A stretch of 64,000 bases of DNA from Tamaricihabitans halophyticus (GCF_004340875.1 NZ_SLXQ01000011.1:124001-188000), one strand, 5' to 3'. Shown: positions 7,944 to 17,731, counted from the stretch's first letter. Made by a program: numbers and translations. Notes: generated from the sequence alone by a model not told the origin.

Positions 7944-10900
7944 TCAGCCTCCACTTTCGTCGTCTGTTCGTCCAGCTTGCTGGGCGACCTGCGCCCGACC
8001 GCGGCGGATTCCCTGCTGGAAACTGCTCAACCGGCCACGTACGTACTGCGCACTCCGATCGCCGCCCGCGACGCGCTGGTCGGATTCGGCGACCGCCGCA
8101 CCCGGCACCAGGTGCTCACCACGCACTCGACGGGGCAGGCCGGAGGCGGTAAAACTCGCTGGCGCGGTCTCGGCTGCCTGCTGGGCCGCATGCCAGCCCT
8201 CGTCGGCGGTAAAGGTCCAGTCGAAATCCGCGGCCGCGGATCGCTCCGGCCCCGACTCGCCCGTTCCATTGACGGTGCCGGATCCGGCTCGATCGACTTC
8301 CGTCGGGTCGGCTTCCGTGCTCGCCGGTTGCGCCGGTTCGGGAGCACTAGCCGGTTCGGAAGTATCTGCCGGTTCGGCCGTACCGGCAGCCTCGGCCGCG
8401 ACGGTGTCCTCCGGGCGCGTCTCGGGCGGCGGCGCGCCATTGGCGGTACGGCCAGCATCCGCCGCTGGCTGCCTCCTGACTGGCTGCGGGTCAGACGTCT
8501 CGAGCCCGAACGCGAACGCGCTCGGCTGCTGTTCGGCCGACGCCGCCGAAGCCTCGCCAGCCGGCAGGTTCTCGTCCCTGCCCCTGCGCACACCTCGTTG
8601 GAAGCTGCTCAGCCGGCCGTAGACCTCCCGCGCATCCCGGCGCGGCAGCTCCGCGGATCGCGCGACTGACTGTTCGGCCGCCGGTTCAACGGCACCCGGC
8701 ATCAGCTGCTCGCCCCGTTTGCGGCGAGGCAATCCAGCCTCCGTGAAACTGGACGGTGCCGCCCTCGTCACCGATTCGACGGCCTGCCACCCGGCATCCG
8801 CCGCGAAACTCCACTGCCCGGTGCCCGCGGGCTGCGGCGCATCCGGCCGGGGGTCGGCCTGCGCGGTACGGAACCACGCGGAGAGCATCTCGTCGAAAAT
8901 TGGGGTTGACTCGGGTCGCGCCGCTGGCACGGCTGGCGGGCCGGCCGGCCGTGCGGCCTGTTCGCGGGTGGTGCTCGCCCACCACTCGCTCAGCGTCGAA
9001 CCGTCTTCCTCGGCCGCCGCCTCGCCCGTGTCTTCGCTCCCGGCTGGCTGTGCGGGTCGATCCGGACCGGCCGCCGCCACGTCCGGACTGAACAGATCAG
9101 CGCCGGCAGTGTCATCGACGCCATTGGCGGACCGCGGGTGAGCGGCCTCAACCACTGGATCGGCGGGCTGGTCGCTGGATGCTGATTGACTACCCGACTG
9201 ACCGGATTGGCCACTACCCGATTGGGCGGTACCAGAGTCGGCAGGATCCGATGTGGCGCTACCGAGCAGCCCGGGAAGCGTCTCGGACCGGGCGGTCCCG
9301 TTGACCGGTGGGCGCCTGCGGGGCAGCTCCCCCGGCTGATCCGGCCGTGTCGACTGGCTGGGAATCGGCGGCCGCCCCGGTGCCGATTCCCCGCCGGCAA
9401 AAGGAGGCTCGGCTGGCGACGAAGGTCCTCCCGCGGCAAACCGACCCAGTCCACTGGCGGGCCCGAACTGGCTGGTCTTGGTCGTATCCGCGTCCCCAAC
9501 GGCGGCCGTCACCAGCTCCGCCTGAACGTAAACGGTGGCCCTGACCCCCACGATGTCTTTACCACCGTGCAGTTGAACCCGAATATCATGCCTGCTGGCC
9601 AACCGGCCGACCACGAACAGTCCCATCCGCCGGGAACTCATCGTGGTGACCGAACCCGCGGTACTCAGCCGCTCATTGGCGACGGCCACTTCCTCCGCGG
9701 TCATCCCGATGCCCTGGTCGAGCACATCGATGGACACCGAACCGTCTTCCGTTACCCGGCTGGCCACGGTGACCTGGGTTTCCGGCGCCGAGAACGCCGT
9801 CGCGTTATCCAGCAGTTCGGCGACCAGCCGCAGCAGGTCGCTGGCCGCGTAGCCGACGATCAGCGCTGGCGCGGGGGCCTGAATAGTGACCCGCTGGTAC
9901 TGCTCGATCTCCGATACCGCCGCGCGTAGCAGGTCGGAAAGCGCCACCGGTTGGCCACCACGACGCGCCGGTTCACTCCCGGAGAGCACCATCAGGTTCT
10001 CGTTGTTGCGCCGCATCCGGGTAGCCAGGTGATCCAGCCGGAACAGCGTGGCAAGCTGATCAGCGTCTTCCTCGTCCCGCTCCAACTCTTCGATCAGCTG
10101 GAGCTGGCGCTGCACGAGGCTTTGGCTGCGCCGGGACAGGTTCACCAGCACGCCGCTGTAGCCGCTGCGCATGCTTGACTGCTCGATCGCCAGGCGCAGC
10201 GCCTGGCGGTGCACCGCGTCGAACGCGCGAGCGACCTGGCCAACCTCATCCTTGGTGTGCACCTTGACCGGCTCGATCTCCTCGCTTGGCCGCTTGCCGG
10301 CGTTGAGCTCGTCCACCACCTCGGGCAGCCGCTGCTGCGCTACCTCCATGGCACCCCGACGAAGAGCGCGCAGGGAGCGCAACAGCTGCCGAGTGATGAT
10401 CACCACGACGGCAATGGCGAGGATGAGCGCGCCGAACAACAACACCGCGACCAGGCCCGTCGTGCTACTCGCATCGTCCCGCAACTGGCTCGCCGTGCTG
10501 CTGAGCTGATCACCGACCCGGTTCGTCACCTGACCGGTGAGATCGATCGCCGCCGTGGACGTGGAGTGCCATTCACTGGCCGACATGCCTCGCACCACGG
10601 CACCGACGTCGACGCCTTGTTCCGTCAGCAAGGTGCGGACAAGCCGATTTCGGGTCGCTACCTCCGCGCCCGTCACGGTGGCGTCGTAATCGCGCACCAG
10701 CTGATCTGATGCCACCGCCCGGAACTCGTCGAGGCGGTCATTCAACCGGACATCCGAGGTACGCAACTCGACGATCTCGCTTGCCGGCATCGTGCTGGTC
10801 GCGATCCCCGCGCCGATCCGCGCCTTCTGGACCGCGAGTTCTTCCTTGACTGCCTCGAGGTCGTGCAGAGCGACCACGCTGCCACCAACGGAGCTGTCGT

Positions 10901-11474
10901 TGGCCCTGGACACCACCGCTTGGTCGAGGTTCAGCAGCGCGCGGGTGATCTCGGAGTACCGCGTGGTCGCCGCGAGCGCGTCGAGCCGATCGGAATCCAC
11001 CCCGCCACGGATAGCGCCAAGCTGCTCAAAAGCCCCGCGCACGTCGTCGTACCGGTCCTGGATTCGGCCATCGACCTCGACGGCGCGTTGCGTCGAACGA
11101 TCGAGTGGCCCGACCGCCTGATCAACCGCCGTACGGCGCTCACTGAGCTCGGGGGTGCTGGTCGGCTGGCCCGCGTTGAGCAGCGTAATCACTTCGTCGC
11201 GTTCCGCCTGGACAGCGGCGAGCGCCGTCCGCACATCGCTGTTGACGGCAATCAGCCGGTCGATGCGCTCATAACCATTGGCGCGATCCACCTGGCCGCC
11301 AAGCGTCGTGGCCCCGAGCACGATGGCCATCAGCAGTGGCACGACCGTGACGGCCGCGAGTTTGGCGGCCAGACTCCAGTCTCGCCAGCGCAACCGCGAT
11401 CCCGCGGCACCTGCCGACCCGGCCTGCCGTTCGTCCGGCTGCTCTGGGGACTCGGCTTGTCCTGCCAACGTCAC
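7944..11474 (-). CDS. cvnA: Conservon sensor histidine kinase CvnA, with duplicated C-terminal module
   Basis: A 1176-residue membrane kinase. A first membrane segment lies at about residues 33-57, followed by an extracellular NIT-type helical sensor with heptad-like helices. A second membrane segment is at about 338-366, then a HAMP linker. The phospho-acceptor region RLDHLATRMRR and an HATPase domain with N-box ELLDNATAFS and G-box DQGIGM lie at about 470-650. The rest is long, Pro/Ala/Ser-rich and disordered. It contains two copies of a module of about 80 residues, near 885-965 and 1085-1160. Each copy holds W-x-F-x-A-D-x-G-W, GLPRR-x-RGE-x-L-x-PGA and GRLSSFQ-x-G-x-RRGR. Single GLPRR/SSFQ tails are usual in such kinases; two copies are not. 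The GTG start has AAAGGAG upstream. Confidence 0.92.
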   Translation of the reverse strand: MTLAGQAESPEQPDERQAGSAGAAGSRLRWRDWSLAAKLAAVTVVPLLMAIVLGATTLGGQVDRANGYERIDRLIAVNSDVRTALAAVQAERDEVITLLNAGQPTSTPELSERRTAVDQAVGPLDRSTQRAVEVDGRIQDRYDDVRGAFEQLGAIRGGVDSDRLDALAATTRYSEITRALLNLDQAVVSRANDSSVGGSVVALHDLEAVKEELAVQKARIGAGIATSTMPASEIVELRTSDVRLNDRLDEFRAVASDQLVRDYDATVTGAEVATRNRLVRTLLTEQGVDVGAVVRGMSASEWHSTSTAAIDLTGQVTNRVGDQLSSTASQLRDDASSTTGLVAVLLFGALILAIAVVVIITRQLLRSLRALRRGAMEVAQQRLPEVVDELNAGKRPSEEIEPVKVHTKDEVGQVARAFDAVHRQALRLAIEQSSMRSGYSGVLVNLSRRSQSLVQRQLQLIEELERDEEDADQLATLFRLDHLATRMRRNNENLMVLSGSEPARRGGQPVALSDLLRAAVSEIEQYQRVTIQAPAPALIVGYAASDLLRLVAELLDNATAFSAPETQVTVASRVTEDGSVSIDVLDQGIGMTAEEVAVANERLSTAGSVTTMSSRRMGLFVVGRLASRHDIRVQLHGGKDIVGVRATVYVQAELVTAAVGDADTTKTSQFGPASGLGRFAAGGPSSPAEPPFAGGESAPGRPPIPSQSTRPDQPGELPRRRPPVNGTARSETLPGLLGSATSDPADSGTAQSGSGQSGQSGSQSASSDQPADPVVEAAHPRSANGVDDTAGADLFSPDVAAAGPDRPAQPAGSEDTGEAAAEEDGSTLSEWWASTTREQAARPAGPPAVPAARPESTPIFDEMLSAWFRTAQADPRPDAPQPAGTGQWSFAADAGWQAVESVTRAAPSSFTEAGLPRRKRGEQLMPGAVEPAAEQSVARSAELPRRDAREVYGRLSSFQRGVRRGRDENLPAGEASAASAEQQPSAFAFGLETSDPQPVRRQPAADAGRTANGAPPPETRPEDTVAAEAAGTAEPADTSEPASAPEPAQPASTEADPTEVDRAGSGTVNGTGESGPERSAAADFDWTFTADEGWHAAQQAAETAPASFTASGLPRRVRGEHLVPGAAVAESDQRVAGGDRSAQYVRGRLSSFQQGIRRGRAQVAQQAGRTDDESGG

Positions 11475-12620
11475 GGCGAGGACTCCTTTCCCGGCGTTAT
11501 GGGTTTCGTGCTCCGGAATCGCATCCGGCCCCCTCCTCGCAGGATCGGCCGACGAGTGATTGAACTGAATGGCTCTCGCCCACGAGTTCGTGACGAAATT
11601 CGGCCACGCGCCATGCGCGCTTCCGCTCGATCACTTCGCGTAGGCACCTCCATCCGCGCCGTACATTCCCGCTCGCACCGTGGGGCTACCGGCGCGAGCC
11701 AAACCGACTGTGCAGGCACACCGCGACCGCGGTAACCGGTAAACGCGTTCGGTTAACATCTCGATACGGTGTGCCATATAGCAACCTGCGAACTGCATGA
11801 CTCTTGCCGCAAAACCGGTACCGGCGCAGCGCGAACCCGTAGTTCGGCCAGGAAATCCTACATCAGCGCCCCGATCACGGTTTGATCTCGGCATTGGATA
11901 TTTGACCTGCGAGAATCCGCGCAAAGCGCCCGCTCAGCCGCACTCATTTGACCATGTTCAGCACATGGATCAATTTTCAACTACAGAGCGAAATCACATT
12001 CATAGAAGACACTCACCCGCACGGACCAGATCGGATCGACAATTATCAACAGAACACACATCTGGTAAATCGATCAGACCACCCGCTTGGCCTATTGCCA
12101 GGGCTTATCTGGCTGGTCGCCATTGCTTCCCAGTGCGACTCGGGCGAGCCGGTTCCACCATGGACCGGCAACTGAGGTAACCGGCAACACTCCTGGTCCG
12201 CGCCCCAATCACGGGGCCAGATGGGCGGCCACCACACCGGCCAGAATCCGCCGGGTAATCGGCGCAGTCAATTACATGTCGTGATGGATCGCCAGGCACG
12301 CCAACCTTGATCGCACGATGGGGGATAGAAAATCGGCACTGTGACTGCGAGCAGTTACCAACAAGTTCACCACACCGTGTGAAGCACCTGGCTAGCAGGC
12401 ATTTCGCTCGCGGCGCCTAGCCGACCTGGGGAAACCGCTTCCGTGTTCCCTCATCAGGGGGAGCGCCAAGCTCTCACCTGGCTGACTAACATGACCAGCC
12501 CCGGTGCCCGATCGCCAGCACATCGTCGATGGCCGCAACACCACGATTCGACGATCCCGCTCCGGAAACTCTCAGCGCCCAACCGGCATGACCGAGGCCG
12601 AACCACCGGAGTCACACACA
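11475..12620. other. 1.1 kb gene-poor region between cvnA and the DUF485/actP pair
   Basis: I find no coding frame here with a ribosome site, family signature and consistent codon bias. The left part must hold the cvnA promoter (reading left) and the right part the promoter of the symporter operon (reading right). The stretch around 11880-12080 is clearly less GC-rich than the neighbouring genes. It could hold a long 5' leader, a small RNA or a decayed gene; nothing in the sequence decides between them. Confidence 0.5.
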
Positions 12621-13046
12621 ATGCCCAACCTCCCCGAGTCCGCCCGCCCGCGCGCCGGCGCGGCCGGCAAGCCCGACCGAGCTCCGACGCTTTTCGACCA
12701 GCAGCGCGGGATCCCCCAACCGCGCGATGCGGACAATCGACCAGATTTCCTGCAAATCCAGCAAAGTTCTGAGTTTCGTGAGTTGCGCGGCCGGCTGCGC
12801 CGGTTCGTCTTCCCGCTCACGCTTGCCTTCTTTGCCTGGTACTTGACCTACGTACTGCTCGCGGCCTACGCCCACGATTTTATGAGCATCAAGATCCTCG
12901 GCGAGATAAACATCGGGATCGTACTTGGAATTCTGCAATTCTTTTCCACGATCGCCATCACGACCTGGTACGTGCGCTTCGCCAAAAAACGTTTGGACCC
13001 CCAGGTCGAGCTGATTCGAAAGCAAGCCGGAGCGGGCCCAGAATGA
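12621..13046 (+). CDS. DUF485 small membrane protein, symporter partner
   Basis: A DUF485 protein of 141 residues with two membrane helices (about residues 65-87 and 99-121) and the family segment LAAYAHDFMSIKILG. DUF485 proteins are encoded directly before ActP-type acetate symporters and are thought to be a small accessory subunit. The ATG at 12621 has GGAG about 9 bases upstream. An in-frame ATG at 12588 is possible but lacks a good site. The N-terminal 45 residues are polar and probably disordered. The stop overlaps the next start (ATGA). Confidence 0.85.
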   Translation: MPNLPESARPRAGAAGKPDRAPTLFDQQRGIPQPRDADNRPDFLQIQQSSEFRELRGRLRRFVFPLTLAFFAWYLTYVLLAAYAHDFMSIKILGEINIGIVLGILQFFSTIAITTWYVRFAKKRLDPQVELIRKQAGAGPE

Positions 13047-14635
13047 CAACATTCCTAGCCGCGGCGGCCGGCGAAAGCAATCCGGTCCTGAATATGAGCG
13101 TTTTCGCGCTGTTCGTCGCCATCACGCTGCTCATCGTCTACCGGGTCGGCCACCGTAAGCGCAGCACGTCCGACTATTACGCGGCCAGTGGTAGCTTCAC
13201 CGGCGCGCAGAACGGCGTCGCGCTGTCCGGAGACTTCCTGTCCGCCGCATCCTTTCTCGGGATCGCTGGCGCCATCGCGATCTACGGCTACGACGGATTC
13301 CTGTACTCCATTGGCTTCCTGGTCGCCTGGCTGGTGGACTTGCTCCTCATCGCGGAGCTGCTCCGCAACACCGGCCGGTTCACGATGGGCGACGTACTCA
13401 GTTTCCGGATGCGGCAGCGCCCCGTTCGCGCCGCCGCGGCCACGTCCACATTGATCATCTCGTTCTTCTACATGCTCGCTCAGATGGCCGGCGCTGGTGG
13501 CCTGGTGGCCCTGTTGCTGAACGTACATGGGAAGGCCGGCCAGGCGATCGTGATCGCGGTAGTTGGCCTGGTGATGGTGCTCTACGTACTCGTCGGCGGG
13601 ATGAAGGGCACCACCTGGGTGCAGATGATCAAAGCGTCGATCCTGATTCTCAGCGTGGTGCTGATGACGGTGTTCCTGCTCGGGAAGTTCGGCTTCAACT
13701 TCTCCTCGCTGCTCTCCACGGCCGCGGATCGAAGCCCGCTTGGTGACCAGCTACTACAGCCGGGTGGTCAGTACGGCGCGACGAATACGTCGAAACTGGA
13801 CTTCATCTCGCTGTCCGTGGCACTCATCCTCGGGGCCGCGGCACTGCCGCATATCCTGATGCGCTTCTATACCGTGCCCAACGCACGCGAAGCGCGCCGG
13901 TCGGTCGTATGGGCGACCAGCAGCATGTTCGTCTTCTATCTGTCCACCTTGGTCATCGGCTTCGGCGCGGCCGCGTTGGTCGGCCCAGAGCGAATTCTGG
14001 CAGCGCCCGGCGGGGAGAACTCGGCGGCGCCACTACTCGCGCTGGAGATCGGCGGCACTGTGCTGCTCGGCATCGTCTCCGCGGTGGCATTCGCCACGAT
14101 CCTCGCGGTGGTGGCGGGTTTGACCATCACCGCATCGGCCTCATTCGCGCATGATGTCTACGCCAACGTGATCAAACACGGTGACACCGACCCGGCCAAA
14201 GAGATCAAAGTCGCGAGGATCACCGCGGTCGTGGTGGGAGCCGTTTCGATCGCTGGCGGAATCCTCGCCGCCGGACAGAACGTGGCTTTCCTGGTGGCGC
14301 TCGCCTTCGCGGTTGCCGCCTCGGCCAACCTGTCCACCCTGCTGTACTCGCTCTTCTGGAAGCGATTCAATACCGCGGGGACCCTGTGGGGAATCTACAG
14401 TGGACTCATTTCCAGCATCGTACTCGTAGCCTGCTCGCCGGTGGTATCCGGAGCGCCCGACGCCATTTTCCCGAATCTCGACTTCGCCTGGTTCCCGCTC
14501 AAGAACCCTGGCCTGGTGTCGATTCCCATTTCGTTCCTGTGCGGGTTCCTCGGTGCGATACTCAGCCGCAACCGCGCCAGCCGGCGCAAACACGCGGAAA
14601 TGGAAGTACGCTCACTTACCGGAATCGGCAGGTGA
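13043..14635 (+). CDS. actP: Cation/acetate symporter (SSS family)
   Basis: A 530-residue sodium:solute symporter with about 13 membrane helices. It shows the SSS signature region RTSDYYAASGSFTGAQNGVALSGDF split over the first loops, and FYTVPNAREARRSVVWAT further in. It should import acetate or another short monocarboxylate with Na+ or H+ across the inner membrane. The ATGA overlap with the DUF485 gene shows a two-gene operon, the normal actP arrangement. It ends tail-to-tail with the DUF3817 gene, 7 bases apart, with no terminator hairpin visible in the gap. Confidence 0.93.
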   Translation: MTTFLAAAAGESNPVLNMSVFALFVAITLLIVYRVGHRKRSTSDYYAASGSFTGAQNGVALSGDFLSAASFLGIAGAIAIYGYDGFLYSIGFLVAWLVDLLLIAELLRNTGRFTMGDVLSFRMRQRPVRAAAATSTLIISFFYMLAQMAGAGGLVALLLNVHGKAGQAIVIAVVGLVMVLYVLVGGMKGTTWVQMIKASILILSVVLMTVFLLGKFGFNFSSLLSTAADRSPLGDQLLQPGGQYGATNTSKLDFISLSVALILGAAALPHILMRFYTVPNAREARRSVVWATSSMFVFYLSTLVIGFGAAALVGPERILAAPGGENSAAPLLALEIGGTVLLGIVSAVAFATILAVVAGLTITASASFAHDVYANVIKHGDTDPAKEIKVARITAVVVGAVSIAGGILAAGQNVAFLVALAFAVAASANLSTLLYSLFWKRFNTAGTLWGIYSGLISSIVLVACSPVVSGAPDAIFPNLDFAWFPLKNPGLVSIPISFLCGFLGAILSRNRASRRKHAEMEVRSLTGIGR

Positions 14636-14642
14636 GCTGTGC

Positions 14643-14978
14643 TCAGAGTCGAACGCCAGCTTGAACTTTCTGCGCGACCTTGCGCTCGGCCACGAAGGAC
14701 AGGAACGGGATCGTTCCGGCGAGCAGCACGAAGATCGTGCCCTTCAATGACCACCGTGCCTTCATCGCGAGATCGGCCGCAAGTACCAGATAGACCACGT
14801 AAAGGAAACCGTGCACGGGCCCGATAATGCCCATCGGGCCATCAGTATCAGCGGCGTACTTGAGCACCATGGCACCAACCAGCGCGAGCAGGCCGATACC
14901 GACCACATACGCGATCACGCGAAACCGCAGGAGGGCACCAGCGGTCGGTGCGGGCGTACGCTGTTCCGTGGACGACAC
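14643..14978 (-). CDS. DUF3817 membrane protein
   Basis: A 111-residue integral membrane protein with three helices (about residues 15-35, 45-65 and 75-95) and the family motif GPVHGFLYVVYLVLAADL. DUF3817 proteins are widespread in actinobacteria and have no assigned function; the mycobacterial member is Rv1342c. The start is GTG 14978 with AGGAAAGGA about 10 bases upstream; the longer frame upstream is not conserved-looking. The gene follows an LprD-like gene on the same strand, an arrangement I recall from mycobacteria (Rv1343c-Rv1342c). Confidence 0.85.
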   Translation of the reverse strand: MSSTEQRTPAPTAGALLRFRVIAYVVGIGLLALVGAMVLKYAADTDGPMGIIGPVHGFLYVVYLVLAADLAMKARWSLKGTIFVLLAGTIPFLSFVAERKVAQKVQAGVRL

Positions 14979-15000
14979 TGGGACGATCCTTTCCTGCCAC

Positions 15001-15444
15001 TCAGGCTGAGCCCTCGTTGGCCCGGCGTCCGAGTTCGGCGAGATAACGGTTGTATTCGGCCAACACCACATCCTCGCTATCCGCGGGATCCGGGGCGATC
15101 GGGGTTTGTCGCGCGGCCGTTTGCGTCAATGGCGGGGGCGTACGGTTCAGCCTGCTGGCGAAGCTCTGCCTCGGGGCGGATACCGATGTCGCCGACTTCT
15201 CGGAGTGCCCTTCGTCGTCGCTGGTCTCCTCGGCCTGCCGCAACCGGCGCAGCCGCCAGAACATGAATGCGGGGAACAGTCCGAACAGCGGCCAGAGCAG
15301 CACGTAGCCGAGGTTCTGGTACGAACCGCCAGCGGACAGGAACCGTTCCAACTGCCACGCCGCAAGGGCACAACACACCAGCACACTCAACACGCTGACG
15401 CTGACGATCATCAGCCGGCGCTGGTTGAATCCACTGGCTTGCAC
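15001..15444 (-). CDS. LprD-like conserved membrane protein
   Basis: A 147-residue protein with two membrane helices (about residues 10-30 and 43-63), the sequence LSAGGSYQNLGYVLLWPLFGLFPAFMFWR spanning helix two, and a charged cytoplasmic tail ending AEYNRYLAELGRRANEG. The pattern resembles mycobacterial Rv1343c (LprD), which also sits beside the DUF3817 gene. There is no lipobox here, so it is probably not a lipoprotein. The function is unknown. It is 22 bases upstream of the DUF3817 start and is likely in the same operon. Confidence 0.8.
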   Translation of the reverse strand: MQASGFNQRRLMIVSVSVLSVLVCCALAAWQLERFLSAGGSYQNLGYVLLWPLFGLFPAFMFWRLRRLRQAEETSDDEGHSEKSATSVSAPRQSFASRLNRTPPPLTQTAARQTPIAPDPADSEDVVLAEYNRYLAELGRRANEGSA

Positions 15445-15507
15445 ATCACCGACGGTAGCACCAGCACTCCGGTTGTCCCCCGCTCAGGGCCCGCAGGTCC
15501 AGCGGGG

Positions 15508-16374
15508 TTACTGACGCCGCTGGTCCACAGCCCGCGCGTAGGAGTCGGCGAGGCCAAACACCTTCTGGCCATATTCCACCGAGCGGTTGTACGACATTAG
15601 CCCCGCCCACCAGCCCTCCGCGCTCGACATGTCCCTGCCGTCGGCACAGAGGTAGCGGGCAGCCGCCGCGGCGGCGTCGTCGATCTGGTGCGGATCGGCG
15701 CGGCCGTCGCCATTGCCATCGGTTGCCCAGGTCGCCCAAGTAGTCGGAATGAACTGCATCGGTCCCACGGCCCGGTCATACCGCGGATCGCCATCCAACG
15801 CGCCGCCGTCGGTGTCCGCGATCGCGCGCACGCCAGGCGAACCGTCCAGCGGCACCCCGATGATCGGCTTCTCCGGGCGACCATCCGCGCCGAGCCGCGT
15901 ACCGCCGTAGCGGCCGTGGTCGGATTCGATCCGGCCGATTCCTGCCAATGTCGCCCAGGAAAGCCGGCACTGTGGTTGCTCGGCGCGCACCGCGAGTTCG
16001 GCGTTCGCGTAGGCCCACAGTGCACGGGAAGGGACCCCCGTCGCGTCCGCGGCTTCGGCCGCCCAGACCGCGAGTGGATCATCACTGGCGCCGCCGGCTT
16101 GCGGTTCGGGCTGTTCCTCCGCCACATCGGTGTAGACCGGCACATCCGTACCTGGTCGTACCGGCGCCGGGTCGACCTGCAGGGCCGGAATCTCCGAAGC
16201 GGCTGGGCCGTCATCCGGTGTTGCGAGTTCTCCGAAGTACCAGACGGCGGCCCCGGCTACGGCCAGGACCACTCCCGCGATACTGAGCCGCCCAAGGGGG
16301 CCCGCGAAGCGGGACTTCGTTGGGCGCGCGGCGGTAGGCGTCGACTCCTGGTCGTGGGCCTGCTCGGTCCCCAC
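15508..16374 (-). CDS. Membrane-anchored lytic transglycosylase (SLT/MltB type)
   Basis: A 288-residue protein with one N-terminal membrane helix at about residues 28-48, a Pro-rich spacer, and a goose-type lysozyme/MltB-like catalytic domain. The probable catalytic Glu is in GIGRIESDHGRYGG, and GPMQFIPTTWATWATDGNGDGRADP follows. Such enzymes cleave peptidoglycan glycan strands to 1,6-anhydromuropeptides outside the cell membrane. I chose GTG 16374 because GGAGG lies 5 bases before it; further in-frame starts up to 16416 have poorer spacing. The N-terminus is therefore the least certain part. Confidence 0.85.
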   Translation of the reverse strand: MGTEQAHDQESTPTAARPTKSRFAGPLGRLSIAGVVLAVAGAAVWYFGELATPDDGPAASEIPALQVDPAPVRPGTDVPVYTDVAEEQPEPQAGGASDDPLAVWAAEAADATGVPSRALWAYANAELAVRAEQPQCRLSWATLAGIGRIESDHGRYGGTRLGADGRPEKPIIGVPLDGSPGVRAIADTDGGALDGDPRYDRAVGPMQFIPTTWATWATDGNGDGRADPHQIDDAAAAAARYLCADGRDMSSAEGWWAGLMSYNRSVEYGQKVFGLADSYARAVDQRRQ

Positions 16375-16540
16375 ACCATCCTCCGTATCGCCCACTCCGC
16401 CCCCGCCCAGTAGCAAAACCTCCTGGCCAGGATAACGACTCCGGCCATAGCGGGTTACGGCCTCCCGCGCCTGGTTAGGGCGCCAGTTGGTTAGGGCCAG
16501 TCTTCGCGCGAGCCCGAAAGCTGCGGCGCGAACGGAGCCG

Positions 16541-17038
16541 CTAGGCCGCGCCGTCGCGCCGCTGTCGCGCCAACCTGGCCACGCACCAGGCCGGTGCGCT
16601 GCCGCGCCGCAGGTGCTCGAGAACGGTCAGCGGGCCAAGCCGGCGACCGAGGTCCGCGGGGGCCAATCCGGCGGCGCGGTAGTCCAGTGCTCGCTGATCC
16701 AGCGGGCTGATACCCGCCTCCCACCACTGCTCGGCCTCAGCAACGTCGCCAACCAGCTGCCACCAGCTGGCCGCCGCGGCGAGCAGATCATCCGGGACGT
16801 CGGGCAGCCGCTCGCGCATGGCGGCCACGTACCCGGGGTCCGCCGGCTCGACGGTTGCCCAGCCCGAAGCGGCGCCCGCACTACCACTGCCTCGCTGCCC
16901 AGGAATGCCTGGCGGCGCGATCGGCGCCTCCGCGATCCAGTCCGACGTAATGCGGTTGATCTCGTCGTCCTCGGCGTTCTGGGCGCGCTCCGCCGACCAC
17001 TGGCGAATCAGCGCATCAACCCCGGGGTCTTCGATCAT
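16541..17038 (-). CDS. Hypothetical soluble protein
   Basis: A 165-residue protein without membrane segments that I cannot assign to a family. The C-terminal 100 residues are helical with Trp-rich stretches (AASWWQLVGDVAEAEQWWEAGISPLDQRALDY) and end in a basic tail. The ATG 17038 follows GGAGGAGGCACGGG, a strong ribosome site, which supports a real gene. The middle contains a Gly/Ser/Ala/Pro linker. It stands alone between the transglycosylase gene and the small membrane peptide gene, all on the minus strand. Confidence 0.7.
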   Translation of the reverse strand: MIEDPGVDALIRQWSAERAQNAEDDEINRITSDWIAEAPIAPPGIPGQRGSGSAGAASGWATVEPADPGYVAAMRERLPDVPDDLLAAAASWWQLVGDVAEAEQWWEAGISPLDQRALDYRAAGLAPADLGRRLGPLTVLEHLRRGSAPAWCVARLARQRRDGAA

Positions 17039-17308
17039 CCCGTGCCTCCTCCATGGCCGATGATCACGCAATGTGAGCACAGTAGGTCGGAGAGTCTCCT
17101 TTTCGCCAGCCCCTCGGCCGGGCGAATTTCGTGACCTGCACGTTATATCGGAGAATCCACTCGGATGGCCGAGTATCGGCACCCGCACGGAGGTTTAGTG
17201 ACGGACGGTCACATGTTCCACCGCGACGATCTCCAGCAGTCGCATCGCCGCTGCGTACAAGGCAGACGGCAGGGATAGCGGGGACGCCAGGCCCCGCCGA
17301 AAGCTGGC

Positions 17309-17470
17309 TCACGCGAACAAGTTCTTCACGAAGGTGATGATGGCTTCGGCACCGTCGCGCAGCCAGCCGAGCACCGTCTGCACGCCGTCAGCCGCCTGCT
17401 GTGGCTGACTGATGACGTAGAACAGCACGAGCACAACCACGACAATGACGACGACCTTCTTGGCTTTCAC
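17309..17470 (-). CDS. 53-residue single-helix membrane peptide
   Basis: A short gene that starts at GTG 17470 with GGAG 8 bases upstream. The product begins VKAKK, continues with one very hydrophobic helix (VVVIVVVVLVLFYVI, about residues 6-20), then SQPQQAADGVQTVLGWLRD and an amphipathic C-terminal helix EAIITFVKNLFA. A positive N-terminus before the helix predicts N-in, C-out topology. It stands alone, more than 160 bases from any neighbour. I do not know its function; similar short 'KAKK...SQPQQ' proteins occur, as far as I recall, in other actinobacteria. Confidence 0.7.
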   Translation of the reverse strand: MKAKKVVVIVVVVLVLFYVISQPQQAADGVQTVLGWLRDGAEAIITFVKNLFA

Positions 17471-17731
17471 GGCACTACTCCATCCCGCTCATGCCCACCG
17501 GCCGACCGCCCGACCCGGTGAACCCACCCGGCACTCGTCCTCATCATCGTCCCTGATTCCACACGACGACGAGGCATAATCACGCTGATGGCCGCCGTGC
17601 TGACTCGATGTGCGTACTGAGTCAATCTCACTGTAGAAGCACCTGCCACCCAGCGGCCGCCGAACACGCGGGTACTGACGGTACCCGCTCGTCCGCATGA
17701 GGTGATCATGCGATCGAGTGACCGGACAGGC

